DNA of 64,000 bases from Atrichornis clamosus (lineage: Eukaryota; Chordata; Aves; Passeriformes; Menuridae), in contig WBMZ01011751.1 of the NCBI GenBank assembly GCA_013400975.1, forward strand, positions 1 to 64,000, written 5' to 3'. The notes under the pieces were generated by a model that did not search any database, was not told where the DNA came from, and saw only the letters and a list, made by a program, of their open reading frames with translations. This document shows, piece by piece, positions 12,101 through 63,998 of the stretch (positions within the stretch are counted from its first letter, which is position 1; every line of letters starts with the position of its first letter). The position numbers and the translations under genes were made by a program.

Positions 12101-15100
12101 AAATGCTCTTTTTATATTCCTAGACAGTAGCTTAAGTTACCCTTGAAGTTAAGCCAACTGCTGCTCTTCTGGGAAAAGTACTGTGCCTCAGCTGAACCAG
12201 CCTTGCTGCTCAGTCCACTGACATGTTCCAGACATTGGCTTTAAATTCCTGACATGTCTGGCAACTTTTAAGGTCACAAGCGTTTATACCATGATCTGGA
12301 TGTATAATGCAGACTCTGGAAATGCACAAAATGACTGAGCCAAAGTTTGATTAAATTCTATTTTCTTAATCAAAAAAATAGTAAATGTAAAATTGGTAGG
12401 GAGGAGCTGCCCAGTTCAGCCTGTTTTACAGGACTAAAATCTCAGCTTTTTGTTTTTAATTCTCCCTTTTTTCTCACACTGAACTTCACTATGAGTTGGA
12501 GCACTTCAAAGAACTGTAGAAGGTTATGACATTTATCATGTGGCAGGTTACTCTCAGGGGAAAGGCTATGCAGGAATTGAGTACTAACATTTTGCCTTAA
12601 CTTTCTGATTTTTATTGACAGTTCTCAAGCCAGGCAGGGAGTCTGGATGCAAACCAGCAGCTGCACATGGCTCTGGAGGAGAAGGCGAGCCTGGAAACCC
12701 AGGTTGCTCAGGTAAGAGGTTGTATGAAATATGATCCGAATCTCGAGGTCTGTAAAGAAACTCGTGGGGCAGAAAAATGTAGCCTGAGCTTTGCACTGAC
12801 ACTGGTTTCTTCAAGCTTTATCCCTTAAGCCAAATTTATTTAGCCAATATGATTTTCTTTGTGTTTGCTTTTGTTTTGAACAGCTGTCAGAGTCGCTTCA
12901 CCAGCTGCAGGCAGAAAGAGATCAGTACGTGGAGAAGCTGAAGGAGGAGGGGAGCGTTTGGCAGCAGCGGGTGCAGCAGCTCTCTGAGCAGGTAACCCCG
13001 GGGGCAGCGTCCCAGCTCTGGACAAACACAGGCACGAGGAAGTGCCCCATGAACGTTGTTGTAATTTTCACTTGTGTGGCCCTGCAGGTCCACACAATGG
13101 CAGAGGAGAAGGAGAAACACATGGCCAAAATTCAGGAGCTGGAAGCCAATGTTACAGAGCTGTTGAGCACATCAGGTAGGGCTTGCCACTGCAGCATGGA
13201 GCTGGGTAACTGTCCTGCTGTGCAGGTGCTTCTGAAGCACATGAGGTGCAGGTAGATCTGATGCTGGGAAGGCAGCTGGAGGCCAGCTGACCCTAAGAAC
13301 TCTTATGTCCTGGGGAACAGCAAGTGAGCTCCTGCAGCAAATGGACCAGCAGCCTGGTTATGTCTGTAGAATTGGCCTGACTGTACTGTTGGCCTCTGTG
13401 GCCCAGGACTTTGGGAAGGCAGGATGCTCCTGCTAGGGCTGTGAGGGAGTCGGCAGCAGACAGCAGAGTACTGTGCTTGGGTTTGGGATAGGTTTGCTCC
13501 TTATTTCTCTCAGTGCCATGTAGTGAGGATTGGATACTGCAGCTGGTGATCCCTTCTGGGTCACAGAGCCCTGGAGGCTGGGGGATGCTTTGTGTACCCA
13601 GCAGGGATGCGTCTCACCCAGCAATTCACCCTGTGGCTGAGCCGCTCTGATTCCATTTCCTCAGCAGTGAAGCCCATGGATATCGAGCCTCCCTCAGCCC
13701 CAGGACCCACGGCAGCTGAGCTCAGTCTGCAGGAGGAGATCCAGCGGCTGCAGCAGGAGAAGGAGGAACTGCACGGGCAGTACCAGGCCCAGGTCCGGGA
13801 CAACGAGCAGCTGAGCCACCTCAACCAGGAGCAGGAGGAGCGGCTGCTGGAGCTGGAGAAGGCTGTGCAGCGCTACAACGAGGAGGCTGTGGACAGGCAG
13901 CAGATCCTGGAGGACATGCAAAGTGACAAGGCCACCATCAGTAGGGCACTGAGCCAGAACCGGGATCTGAAGGAGCAGCTGGCTGAGCTGCAGAATGGGT
14001 TTGTCAAACTGGTAGGTCTCTTCTGTGCATCTTTTCCCATTGCTTCCCTCACTGGTGCAATCCTTTTTTAGCGCAAATGTAAAAAACTGGCAGCAGCATC
14101 CCTCAGTCCTCTGAGACTGTGGATGCTGCATCCTCTGTGATACATAGTGCCGTACCAGGAGGTTCCCTCTAACTCCTTACTCCCTCAAGTGCTCTCGCAG
14201 ATGAACCAGTATCTTTGTCCAGAACTGCTTCCTTTTCCTTCTCATCCCCTGACAGACAATCAGGCTCCTTCTGTCCCTGGATATTCCTCCTGCCCTTTTA
14301 CCTGAAGATGCCCATTTCCTGTTCTGTGTACTTGCCCATAAGGAAATTCTCAAGAGTCTCTTCTCCTGCATCTGTCATTCTTACCAATCATGCAGCTGAA
14401 TCCTTCTCTTGCTTTGCTTATTTCAATGTAACACCTTCCCCTTTGGGGCCCAGGCAGACTAACACATGGTCTAGCTGCTGATTTTTTTTCTTTAGTCCTT
14501 TTTGAACTCCTTGTTTTTGAATGTCTGTGGCTCTTTTTGGGATATTCATACCACCCATCTGCTTTGGAGCTGACAGGCTGCGTGATGTGCCAGGCCTCTT
14601 CTTGGCACTATCCCAGCACTGATTCGCCCGGCTCTTCCCTTGTTCTTCTCCCATCTTCTGAACCCTTCTGTAAGTTATTCACTGTCCTCAACAGTCCATT
14701 TTTTGCCCTCAGTTACAGCCCAGAATAACATAAAGTATGGCACCCTTTTGTATTGGGAACAAACATGGTTTAATGAGAGCCTGTTTTATGGTGGCTGGGG
14801 CAGTTTCCTTAAACAGTGGTGTTTGTCTTGCAGACAAATGAAAACATGGAGATTACAAGTGCCCTACAGTCAGAGCAACACGTAAAGAAAGAGCTGGCCA
14901 AGAAGCTTGGGCAGCTGCAGGAGAACCTGGGGGAGCTCAGAGAGACGGTGAGCACCAGCAGTGGGATGGCAGGGCTGGATTGTGCAAACTACTGGCAACT
15001 TCCCAAATGTTGATGGAAGGATGGAAATGGCTATTGTAGTGATCCAGCTGGGAGCCTTCCCCTATCATCTGCTGCCTGATGTGGGGGACCAGCATGTGGG

Positions 15101-18100
15101 GCCAGATGGTGGCTGCCTGCCTAGTTGGTGGCTTTGGGGCAATATTGACAGTTTGGATCATGTCACGTGGATCAGCTTCTTGGGCAGAAAGGGGTTGATG
15201 TGGTGGTGTGATCTTGTTCTCTCAGCTGGAGCTGAAAACACAGGAGGCCCGGGGCCTGCAGGAGCAGAGGGACCAATGCTACAGCCACCTGCAGCAGTAC
15301 ACCCTGGCCTTCCAGCAGCTCGCTGCCGAGAAGGACGAACTGCACAAGCAATTCCTGCTTCAGACGCAGCTCATGGACCGGCTGCAGCACGAGGAGGTCC
15401 AGGGGAAGGTGACAGTGGAAATGCACCTGAAAGAGCTGCAGCAGACCAAGGTAACAGTAAAAGGGGACAAGTGGAAAGATGGGGGGAAAAGTGCTTAACT
15501 CTGAAGTATTCATTAAGTGAGAGGTTTGGCCAGTCCCTTCCACCCTGGACTGTTCTGTGATGCTGTGATTACACCCTGTGCTGTACAGGTACCTGTCTGG
15601 AGCAGAACTGCTTTTGTGTGTCTCTGTGTGTGGGGTGGTGCTACTGTCTGAAGATGGAGTGACTGTTTGCAGTCTGGCCTGTGCAGAGACACTTCTGTGA
15701 TCCTCTGCTTCTCTCTTGCAGGAAAGTCTAGAAGCTGTAGCCAAGGAAAACAAAGAGCTGCAGGCCCAGATCAGTCAGTTGGCAGCAGAATTGGATGGCA
15801 GGATTTTGCACCAACTGGACGGTGAGTGGCTGCACCAGGGAGGAGGCAGAGCTGGGTTCTCTACAGCATTGCCTCCTTGTTCACCTTCCTCCTTTTACAG
15901 AAGATGATGAAGCAATGACTGAAGAAATCCAAAAATCTCCTTTTGTCATCCCAGAGAAGTTTGAAAGCCATGAAGAAATGGTGAGTCTTAGTGGCTAGAA
16001 GTGCCTTTGGTTCTAAACAAGTATCTAGAAAAGGAAACAGGTTAAACTGCAGAGAGGTTTATCAGCTGTGATCTTACCAGCTGAGTGCATTCATGAGGGA
16101 AGTGCAACAGTTCCTTGTGCATAGCAGCAAGAAGCCAGGATTTCTGCAGCATCCTTGCAAAACAGGCTGGAAGTCTGGCAGTGGTTTCCTTATGATGACA
16201 ACTCAGCTGGCAGAGCAGCTCTTTAATGGGGCTTTGATGATGATGCTCTCTTTAGTTTGGAAGGCAATTTGGAAATGTTGTCAAGTATCTGTGAGATTTA
16301 TCTGCAAGTACAGTCATAATACTGCAGTCAGACAGCTCTCATGGGACCCAGTTTTTAACCTGCATATTTGCACTGATTGGGAATGAGAGAAGATGCAGTA
16401 GCTGCTGCCGGACTTAATTCCAGGGCAGTCATGTAGTACTTTGGTTTCACACCCATAAATAAAATGGGGTAAACTGTTACTCTGTCCTGAGATGCACCAT
16501 TGATCCTGCTGAACACAGGGGAAGCACTAATGTCCGCACTCTGGAATTCTTCTTAGGTCACTTTCGTGACCTCTGCCATGTCCCAAGTGGAGCAGGAGCG
16601 AGAAGATCTGCGGCAGCAGCTGGCTGCTCAGAAACAGCAGTGCAGAACCCTCCTGCAGCAAATCACAGCTCTTAGGCAGGAGCAGCAACGTCACATTGCA
16701 CTGGATGGAGGTAAAATCTTGGCACAGTTTGGGGACAGTGTGACCATGAGGCGCTGGGCCAGCTGGCTGTGGCTGTTCTGAGACAGACCTATGGGTCTGT
16801 GAGTGCATCCTGCCCCAGGAGGAACTGTAAATTGCACACATCCCTTCCAGGCTCCATTATGGATACTGTTCCAGTGGAGGTTCATGAGGCTTTGAAATCT
16901 GCCATGGACAAGCTACAGGTAAGCAAAGGATCTCATGCTGTTTCAGCCCTGCTGCACTGCTCAGCCAGACTTGGATGCAGTGTCAAACAAACGCAGCACA
17001 AACAGATTGTAGGGGAATAAGCAGCAGATGTTCCATAATAAGTTCCTTCCTAAAAAGCACATCACTGCTTGTCTCAAGCACAGGAGAGCTTGCAGCAGTA
17101 ACTCCCTTCCCACCCCCAGAGGCTCTGAGTATGAGAGTCTAGCACTGACCTGTGGTCCTTTTCTAAAGAAATAGCTGAAAACAGACTCATCTCACCCTGT
17201 TGGTGTGGTCTGCAGTCTTGGAGCTGAGTATGACCAGAGCTGTGCTGTCCCAGCAATGAGAAGTTTAAAAGACATTATTTCATGCAGCAATTCTTTTTCA
17301 CACCTTCTCTAGCTTGCTCCTGTTCCTTTTTAGCATGAGGTCAGAGACAGGTTGTAAAGGAGCAGGATTTGTTCCCCAGGCTCACACCAGTGTCAGGGGG
17401 GTGTTGTCTGTACGTGAGCAGCTCAGGTGCCTGACCCCAGTGTGTGTTCAGTTGCGTTTCACAGAGCTGATGCGTGAGAAGGCTGATCTGAAGGAGCGTG
17501 TGGAGGAGCTGGAGCACCGCTGCATCCAGCTGTCAGGAGAGACAGACACCATTGGTATGTTCAGGCAACACCAGCCCAGGCTAAACCTTGCTCAGTGCCT
17601 TATTTATGTGGAAAGCAGAAGGTCCCCAACAGCTTTTGGAGCTGTTGGAACCTTCAAACTACCAAACCCTTCATGCCTCCTACTGCTGCCTAACTGGGCT
17701 AGGTCTCCAACCCAGGGCTGGATTTCCTCTATCCTCATGGCTCTGTGCTCACCATAAGGCTTGTACCCCCGTCGTGCCGACACCCCTGACACTTCTCCTG
17801 TGTTGCAGGGGAGTACATTGCACTGTACCAGAGTCAAAGGGCTATCCTCAAACAGCGACACCAGGAGAAAGAGGAGTATATCAGCAGGTTGGCTCAGGAT
17901 AAGGAAGAGATGAAGGCAAGGAATCTTTTCTGTCATACTACTCCTAGCAGGGCGGGCTTGGGGAGCACTTGCAGAGTTCGAATTTGTGTGTGCTGTTCAT
18001 TTGCTGATTTTGTGATGGGTAGGACTGCAAACTGCAGTGATGTGTCTGTGTGTGCATTTCATGGGCTTTCCTTTACTTTGGTGTAGATGAAACTACTGGA

Positions 18101-18612
18101 ACTGCAGGATTTAGTGATGCGCCTGGTCAGGGAAAGAAATGAATGGTACAGCAAGTATGTAGCAGCTGCTCAGAACCCAGAGCTGCTGGCGAGCCAGACT
18201 GAAGGCGTGCTTCCAGTGGAGAGGCGCATGGAGCTGAACGCCACCGATGGAGCAGGTGAGCGGCAGGCAGGACAGGCTCTGTGCAGGGGAACAGCCCTGG
18301 GTCTGAGCCTTGTGTGTGGATGGGAGGAGTTACCTGCCTGCCTTGTCTGTGCTCCTTGCAGGGTTACGAGAGGTGAATCTGTCAGATGAAGCAGAACAAG
18401 AGGCTGCTGTTCTTCATCAATCCGGTTTCCCCCCTATTGACAGTAAAGCTGCTCAGCCAAACCAAGAGGACCCCACGGCAAAGCAAATAATGCAGCTTCT
18501 CAGAGAAATCCAGAACCCTCAGGAGAGGCTGGGCTCCCTGCTGGAAAACCCATGCATTCCCTTCTTCTACCGTGCTGATGAGAATGATGAGGTCAAAATC
18601 ATGGTAGTTTAA
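63..18612 (+). CDS. GOLGA2: GOLGA2 (golgin subfamily A member 2, GM130), complete, 28 coding exons
   Basis: GM130 is a peripheral cis-Golgi coiled-coil protein that tethers COPII-derived vesicles by binding p115 through its basic N terminus, binds importin-alpha and Rab1, and is anchored to the membrane by GRASP65, which grips its extreme C terminus. Joining 28 exons by splice sites and phase gives 3144 nt and 1047 residues; human GM130 is about 1000. The N terminus reads [16 protein letters not shown], then NSPG with Ser25 at the same number as the mitotic Cdk1 site of rat GM130, then a KKKRKTK basic patch (33-39). Residues from about 170 to 950 are heptad-rich coiled coil. The protein ends in [18 protein letters not shown], a GRASP65-type PDZ ligand. 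The ATG at 63 has G at -3 and +4. Intron 26 has a GC donor; all others are GT-AG. Identification is very secure; individual exon edges are inferred from sequence only. Confidence 0.96.
111..1328 (+). other. GOLGA2 intron 1
   Basis: Intron between exons 1 and 2. The first 400 bases continue the CpG island and include pyrimidine-rich tracts near 430-480. No other feature seen. Confidence 0.85.
1329..1451 (+). CDS. GOLGA2: GOLGA2 exon 2
   Basis: 123 nt, residues 17-57, phase 0 to 0, bounded by CACAG and GTGAGT. It carries the conserved NSPG motif with Ser25 (mitotic Cdk1 site, residue number as in rat GM130) and the KKKRKTK basic cluster that completes the importin-alpha-binding bipartite signal. 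Confidence 0.94.
1789..1869 (+). CDS. GOLGA2: GOLGA2 exon 3 (27-residue cassette)
   Basis: 81 nt, residues 58-84, phase 0 to 0, acceptor TCCTGTAG, donor GTGAGG. It encodes [20 protein letters not shown] followed by DKRK, a block I recognise from golgin-A family members. Being a multiple of three with phase-0 edges, it can be skipped without a frameshift, and it is absent from the human GM130 isoform I know best. Confidence 0.85.
1870..5192 (+). other. GOLGA2 intron 3, largest GOLGA2 intron
   Basis: 3.3 kb of AT-balanced sequence. No convincing exon, RNA gene or recognisable repeat was seen on either strand. Confidence 0.75.
5193..5327 (+). CDS. GOLGA2: GOLGA2 exon 4
   Basis: 135 nt, residues 85-129, phase 0 to 0, acceptor GTGACAG, donor GTTTGT. 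It encodes a Ser/Pro-rich low-complexity linker ([11 protein letters not shown] at the start, ESMQLTQ at the end), poorly conserved in the family, so its assignment rests on phase and splice sites. Confidence 0.85.
5939..5982 (+). CDS. GOLGA2: GOLGA2 exon 5
   Basis: 44 nt, phase 0 in and 2 out, encoding [14 protein letters not shown] and two bases of Arg144; donor GTGAGT. Confidence 0.85.
6106..6169 (+). CDS. GOLGA2: GOLGA2 exon 6
   Basis: 64 nt, finishing Arg144 and encoding through residue 165. The peptide [18 protein letters not shown] closely matches the human GM130 segment after the N-terminal linker. Donor GTACTC. Confidence 0.93.
6632..6691 (+). CDS. GOLGA2: GOLGA2 exon 7
   Basis: 60 nt, residues 166-185 ([20 protein letters not shown]), phase 0 to 0, acceptor TTCTAG, donor GTAAGT. 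Confidence 0.92.
7164..7244 (+). CDS. GOLGA2: GOLGA2 exon 8
   Basis: 81 nt, residues 186-212, phase 0 to 0. [19 protein letters not shown] marks the beginning of the long coiled coil and is nearly identical to mammalian GM130. Donor GTAAGA. Confidence 0.94.
7245..8988 (+). other. GOLGA2 intron 8
   Basis: 1.7-kb intron; nothing else recognised in it. Confidence 0.75.
8989..9027 (+). CDS. GOLGA2: GOLGA2 exon 9 (short, 39 nt)
   Basis: 13 residues ([13 protein letters not shown]), phase 0 to 0, acceptor TTCCATAG, donor GTAAAG. It matches the KQQNQE block of mammalian GM130. Confidence 0.92.
9531..9593 (+). CDS. GOLGA2: GOLGA2 exon 10
   Basis: 63 nt, residues 226-246 ([13 protein letters not shown], then AALREQLQ), phase 0 to 0, coiled coil; donor GTAAGG. 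Confidence 0.93.
9832..9925 (+). CDS. GOLGA2: GOLGA2 exon 11
   Basis: 94 nt, residues 247-277 plus one base. [20 protein letters not shown] is one of the best conserved GM130 blocks. Donor GTACGT. Confidence 0.95.
10562..10668 (+). CDS. GOLGA2: GOLGA2 exon 12
   Basis: 107 nt, residues 278-313, coiled coil with [20 protein letters not shown]; phase 1 in, 0 out; donor GTAAGA. Confidence 0.94.
11215..11273 (+). CDS. GOLGA2: GOLGA2 exon 13
   Basis: 59 nt, residues 314-332 plus two bases: [19 protein letters not shown]. Donor GTAAGT. Confidence 0.94.
11503..11644 (+). CDS. GOLGA2: GOLGA2 exon 14
   Basis: 142 nt, residues 333-380, coiled coil including [19 protein letters not shown]. Phase 2 in, 0 out; donor GTGAGG. 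Confidence 0.94.
12622..12711 (+). CDS. GOLGA2: GOLGA2 exon 15
   Basis: 90 nt, residues 381-410: begins [18 protein letters not shown], phase 0 to 0, donor GTAAGA. Confidence 0.94.
12884..12991 (+). CDS. GOLGA2: GOLGA2 exon 16
   Basis: 108 nt, residues 411-446, coiled coil with [20 protein letters not shown]. Phase 0 to 0; donor GTAACC. Confidence 0.94.
13088..13175 (+). CDS. GOLGA2: GOLGA2 exon 17
   Basis: 88 nt, residues 447-475 plus one base: [19 protein letters not shown] and onward; donor GTAGGG. Confidence 0.94.
13665..14011 (+). CDS. GOLGA2: GOLGA2 exon 18 (largest exon)
   Basis: 347 nt, residues 476-591. After a Pro-rich hinge ([17 protein letters not shown]) comes dense coiled coil with [16 protein letters not shown] and [20 protein letters not shown], conserved in all GM130 proteins. 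The acceptor is a tandem TCAGCAG, so the exon may begin at 13665 or 13668, with or without one Ala, in frame either way. Donor GTAGGT. Confidence 0.94.
14012..14833 (+). other. GOLGA2 intron 18
   Basis: 0.8-kb pyrimidine-leaning intron with no further features recognised. Confidence 0.8.
14834..14947 (+). CDS. GOLGA2: GOLGA2 exon 19
   Basis: 114 nt, residues 592-629. [20 protein letters not shown] is almost identical to mammals. Phase 0 to 0; donor GTGAGC. Confidence 0.95.
15226..15450 (+). CDS. GOLGA2: GOLGA2 exon 20
   Basis: 225 nt, residues 630-704, coiled coil with [20 protein letters not shown] and [12 protein letters not shown]. Phase 0 to 0; donor GTAACA. Confidence 0.95.
15525..15570 (+). 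repeat. Possible CR1 3'-end remnant
   Basis: The stretch CCAGTCCCTTCCACCCTGG followed by TTCTGTGATGCTGTGATTA resembles the 3' end of avian CR1 LINEs, which finish with CCCTTCCAACCC and a short ATTCTATGA-type tandem repeat. It lies inside GOLGA2 intron 20, is short and diverged, and may be chance. Confidence 0.45.
15722..15821 (+). CDS. GOLGA2: GOLGA2 exon 21
   Basis: 100 nt, residues 705-737 plus one base: begins [19 protein letters not shown]; donor GTGAGT. Confidence 0.93.
15901..15980 (+). CDS. GOLGA2: GOLGA2 exon 22
   Basis: 80 nt, residues 738-764. The acidic start EDDEAMTEE is short compared with the long glutamate run of human GM130; the following [11 protein letters not shown] matches the human IPEDLESREAM. 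Phase 1 in, 0 out; donor GTGAGT. Confidence 0.92.
16557..16710 (+). CDS. GOLGA2: GOLGA2 exon 23
   Basis: 154 nt, residues 765-815 plus one base: [20 protein letters not shown] and further Gln-rich coiled coil; acceptor TTCTTAG, donor GTAAAA. Confidence 0.92.
16851..16918 (+). CDS. GOLGA2: GOLGA2 exon 24
   Basis: 68 nt, residues 816-838: [20 protein letters not shown], corresponding to the human CGETHRALQGAMEKLQ block. Donor GTAAGC. Confidence 0.93.
17452..17554 (+). CDS. GOLGA2: GOLGA2 exon 25
   Basis: 103 nt, residues 839-872 plus one base. [20 protein letters not shown] is essentially invariant in the family. Donor GTATGT. Confidence 0.96.
17809..17915 (+). CDS. GOLGA2: GOLGA2 exon 26, followed by a GC donor
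   Basis: 107 nt, residues 873-908: [20 protein letters not shown] then [15 protein letters not shown]. The exon joins the next one in frame only if it ends at AAG|GCAAGG, a GC-AG intron; no in-frame GT donor fits the conserved protein. Confidence 0.94.
18087..18255 (+). CDS. GOLGA2: GOLGA2 exon 27
   Basis: 169 nt, residues 909-964 plus one base: [20 protein letters not shown], then [12 protein letters not shown]. Acceptor GTGTAG, donor GTGAGC. Confidence 0.95.
18362..18612 (+). CDS. GOLGA2: GOLGA2 last coding exon (28) with stop codon
   Basis: 251 nt including TAA, residues 965-1047. It holds [18 protein letters not shown] and the terminal [18 protein letters not shown], which in mammals binds the GRASP65 PDZ domains. 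The last residues here are Val-Val rather than the human Val-Ile ending. Confidence 0.96.
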
Positions 18613-19395
18613 GTGGTGCTAAATCTTACTGACAGCAACTTTCTATGGGCCTGAAAGGACTTAAAGGACTTGTACATGCCCATATCTCTGCTCAGTGTCC
18701 TGGTTGAGAACAGATTCCTAAAGACATCAGTAAAGAGATTGCATCAGATGGAACTCAAGCATCAGACCTCATCTTCTTTTTCTCTGTTACTCGGTGTGCT
18801 TGGAGTACAGGCAGACTCTAACTCATCCTGGGAGGCAGCTGGTGCTGGCACATCACCTAGGCCAGGCCCAGACTTGGGGGTAAAGGGAGTCCATGACTTT
18901 GGGCAAAAGGACTTAATCTCTTGTCCCAGACTGTGCTGCCAAAGCAGCTTCACATGGTTCTGATCCATCACTCATGCCTGTCATCAGCCCAGCTCCTTCC
19001 AGGGCTCCCAAAGTAACTAACTGTTCTGGTAATGGACTCTTTGGACTCTCAACAGGTTGGGTTTGTTTCATACTACGTATCCTAAACTCCCCTTCGTGCT
19101 GCAGCCCTGCCTCTTGCACCTGAATTTTAAAGCAGGCCCCCAGCAAGCAGCTCCAGGGCAGCACAGCTCTGGGTGTTCTCATTGCCAGGGGAAGGGACCG
19201 AGGGGGGCCTTGGGGGGATCTTTTGGTTACTTGACAAAGCTTTATGTGATTCTTGGGAGTGGGGTGGAAATGTAACTGCACTTTGAAGGATGATGTGTTT
19301 CACTTGTATGTGTCTGAAGGTTTTATTTATTTTAAGAAATGGGAGAAATAAGTAAAAGGAAACCACTTAATAAACATGCTTCATTTTGAATTTCT
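18613..19395 (+). other. GOLGA2: GOLGA2 3' UTR (proximal form)
   Basis: Non-coding sequence from the stop codon to shortly after AATAAA at 19369-19374. A distal form could reach about 20460 (AATAAA at 20321-20326 and 20433-20438). Which is used cannot be told from sequence. Confidence 0.7.
19369..19374 (+). terminator. Polyadenylation signal AATAAA (GOLGA2, proximal)
   Basis: Canonical AATAAA about 760 bases after the GOLGA2 stop codon; T-rich sequence follows. Confidence 0.65.
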
Positions 19396-21015
19396 GGACT
19401 TTAGAGGGTTCTAGTTCTCCATCTCTGAGCTTTCCTCTTCTCTCATTAAGTAATGAGTACAGTAGATGGGGTTGAAACCAAGATCTCCTGCTCCATGTGT
19501 AAGTTCCTGGGACACACATTAGCCAGTGAGGTAGTACCTGGCCCTGCCTTCAAAGGAGAAGACAGAACATGGAGAGAGGAGAGAGCTCCCTGAAGCAGCA
19601 GCAAAACCAATCTCCTGGATGTGGAAGTGGGGAACTGGATGTGGAGATTCTGCTACTGAATTTGCTGTCAGGCAAGAACTGCCTGTTCTTAGGAGGGCTG
19701 GTGTCAGCAGTAGAGTTTTAAGGGAAACCACAGGGAAGTTTTAAGGGACCTGATCATCAGAGCTGTGTGCTCAAACACAAGAGCCTGGGCTGGTGCCTGA
19801 AGCAGCATCAGCTGCCTCCCTGTTACCTGTCGAGATAGGAGATACAAGCACAGGAACAGAGTTTCTGTGTTTAACAGAAGAGATGGTCCAGTTCTTGTGT
19901 CCAAGCTGGTAAAGCTCTACACCAGCACGGCCGAGAGCTTTTCTTCTACTGCCAAAGGCACATTAGCTGGGGGCTGTTCTTTTTAAAAGGTTTATCTTGA
20001 TATGTCCATATACAAATGAAAAAAGGGGGCACACAGTATAATCAGTGCTTTCCTGTGAGCCCCCAGGGGAAGCTGGTTTTTGAACTCTTTTCATTTAAAT
20101 AGCACGAGAGGTGTCAGTCCCTCCTCAGCACAAGTGACTGGGCTCCCCAGCTCCCTGGAGCAGGGGGTGTGTACATACTGTATCTGTGTAAAATGCTGTA
20201 TATTCCTTCAAGAGAGACTAAGCCTGTTCAGTGTTCATGCCTGCTCAGGCTATTCATAAATCTGTATCATAACTAATAGGGGAAGGGCAGTGATTTAATA
20301 CAGAGCATTATTGTAAATGGAATAAATATTTATTGGGTGTTCTCTCTAGAACTGTTAAGAAGACAAGACCAGTGAAGAAGGTCTGTGGTCTGTTGCAGAG
20401 GTGACTTAATCCTGTTACAAATTTGCTTTCTGAATAAACTTATTCAGAGGAGCACTGACTAGCTGTATTTCTTCTGCACAGATCACCTTGAAATTTGGCC
20501 AGAAAAAGAGAAGTGAAGAATGAATTCCTTATTGAAAGCACCTGCCCTGACAGTGATGCCCCTTTCACTGAGCTTTCATGAATGCTTTCTGTACAGACTG
20601 CTGACAAGCCTGAGAGGTGGCTCTTTGCTACCATTTCACATCCAGACCCCAGCTTCAGAATAATTTTTCACCCTGTCCCCTTTAGGAGTGCTTGCCTGGC
20701 CTCATCTGTACTCAACATCCACTTGCTGTGCTCACAAGGCAAAAATCCCTTTTTAAGAAGCAATTTGTGGGGAAAGTCCCACCTTCTCTATGCCCCATCC
20801 CTGAAGCACCTCCACGTTTTCCTCTGCACAGGGAGTTACCTTATGCACCTGACAAGCTGTTTTACTCTGCTGCAGCTCCTGCACACCCACTGCTGATGCA
20901 GATCTGCTCCACCTTCCCTATCAGTGACAGCACCTGATTGCATGTACAGCTTGTGAACTCTATGGGATGAAAAGATCAGGTTATAATCAAACACAGCTTG
21001 AAAATCACCCAGAGA
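19396..21015. other. Gap between the convergent GOLGA2 and DNM1 3' ends
   Basis: About 0.6-1.6 kb depending on which poly(A) sites are used. No ORF or RNA gene is supported here; it holds only the possible distal GOLGA2 poly(A) signals. The two genes end toward each other as their human orthologues do. Confidence 0.7.
20433..20438 (+). terminator. Possible distal GOLGA2 polyadenylation signal
   Basis: Canonical AATAAA in TCTGAATAAACTTATTC, 1.8 kb after the stop codon; another AATAAA lies at 20321-20326. Confidence 0.35.
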
Positions 21016-21019
21016 AAGA

Positions 21020-21642
21020 GCAAGAGAGATGGTTTTATTCTAGTCATGGAGACCTTCATTATACAGAAATGAGAATTTATTTCATCCAATAAACAAGAGT
21101 GACAGGTAGATCACAAACTGCATCACAGCTACTACCAGCACTGAGACAGTTCACCCACAAGTCTGGGGTAATACAATAACCCAACTGCACACAGCAGAGA
21201 ATTTAACAATCAGCTCAAAAACTCAACGTTGGGATTTGGTTAACTTTTTGGATGTGTGTGTATATATATATGTATATAGATATTCTTTTCCTACTTAAGT
21301 ATTTCCTAAAATTCACATGGAAGCACAAATGGCTTTAAACACCTGGACATATATAGATTTTTCATCTTATATATATATTTATAGATATTTATAACAGTAA
21401 AGATATGTTTCTCATTACTACAATATACTTGTTTAACTCCTTTAAGCAGCTGGGAAGAAAAAAGAAAAAAAAAAAAAAACCACCCCAAACAAAAAAACCC
21501 CAAAAAACAGTTTCACTACAATCACATCTGATATGTGTGTGTCACAAATTACAAACAAAACAAGCCATGTGTGAGATTCGAGTCAGACCATTCCAGGACA
21601 GAACAGCTAAGAGGCAGGCAAAGAGTCTCAGAGGGAGCAGGC
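21020..21642 (-). other. DNM1: DNM1 3' UTR (xa form)
   Basis: Runs from after the xa stop codon to the AATAAA signals. It contains a T-rich run on the minus strand (complement of the A-rich 21458-21480) and a TG/TA microsatellite around 21255-21280. Confidence 0.6.
21034..21081 (-). terminator. DNM1: Polyadenylation signals for DNM1
   Basis: On the minus strand AATAAA occurs at 21076-21081 and again at 21034-21039, about 570-610 bases after the xa stop codon. They are the first canonical signals downstream of the last coding exon. Confidence 0.6.

Positions 21643-63998
<42,356 letters not shown>

Noticed and set aside
14961..15560. 199-residue plus-strand ORF overlapping GOLGA2 exon 20
   Set aside because: It is a different frame across the true exon; the exon frame matches GM130 exactly.
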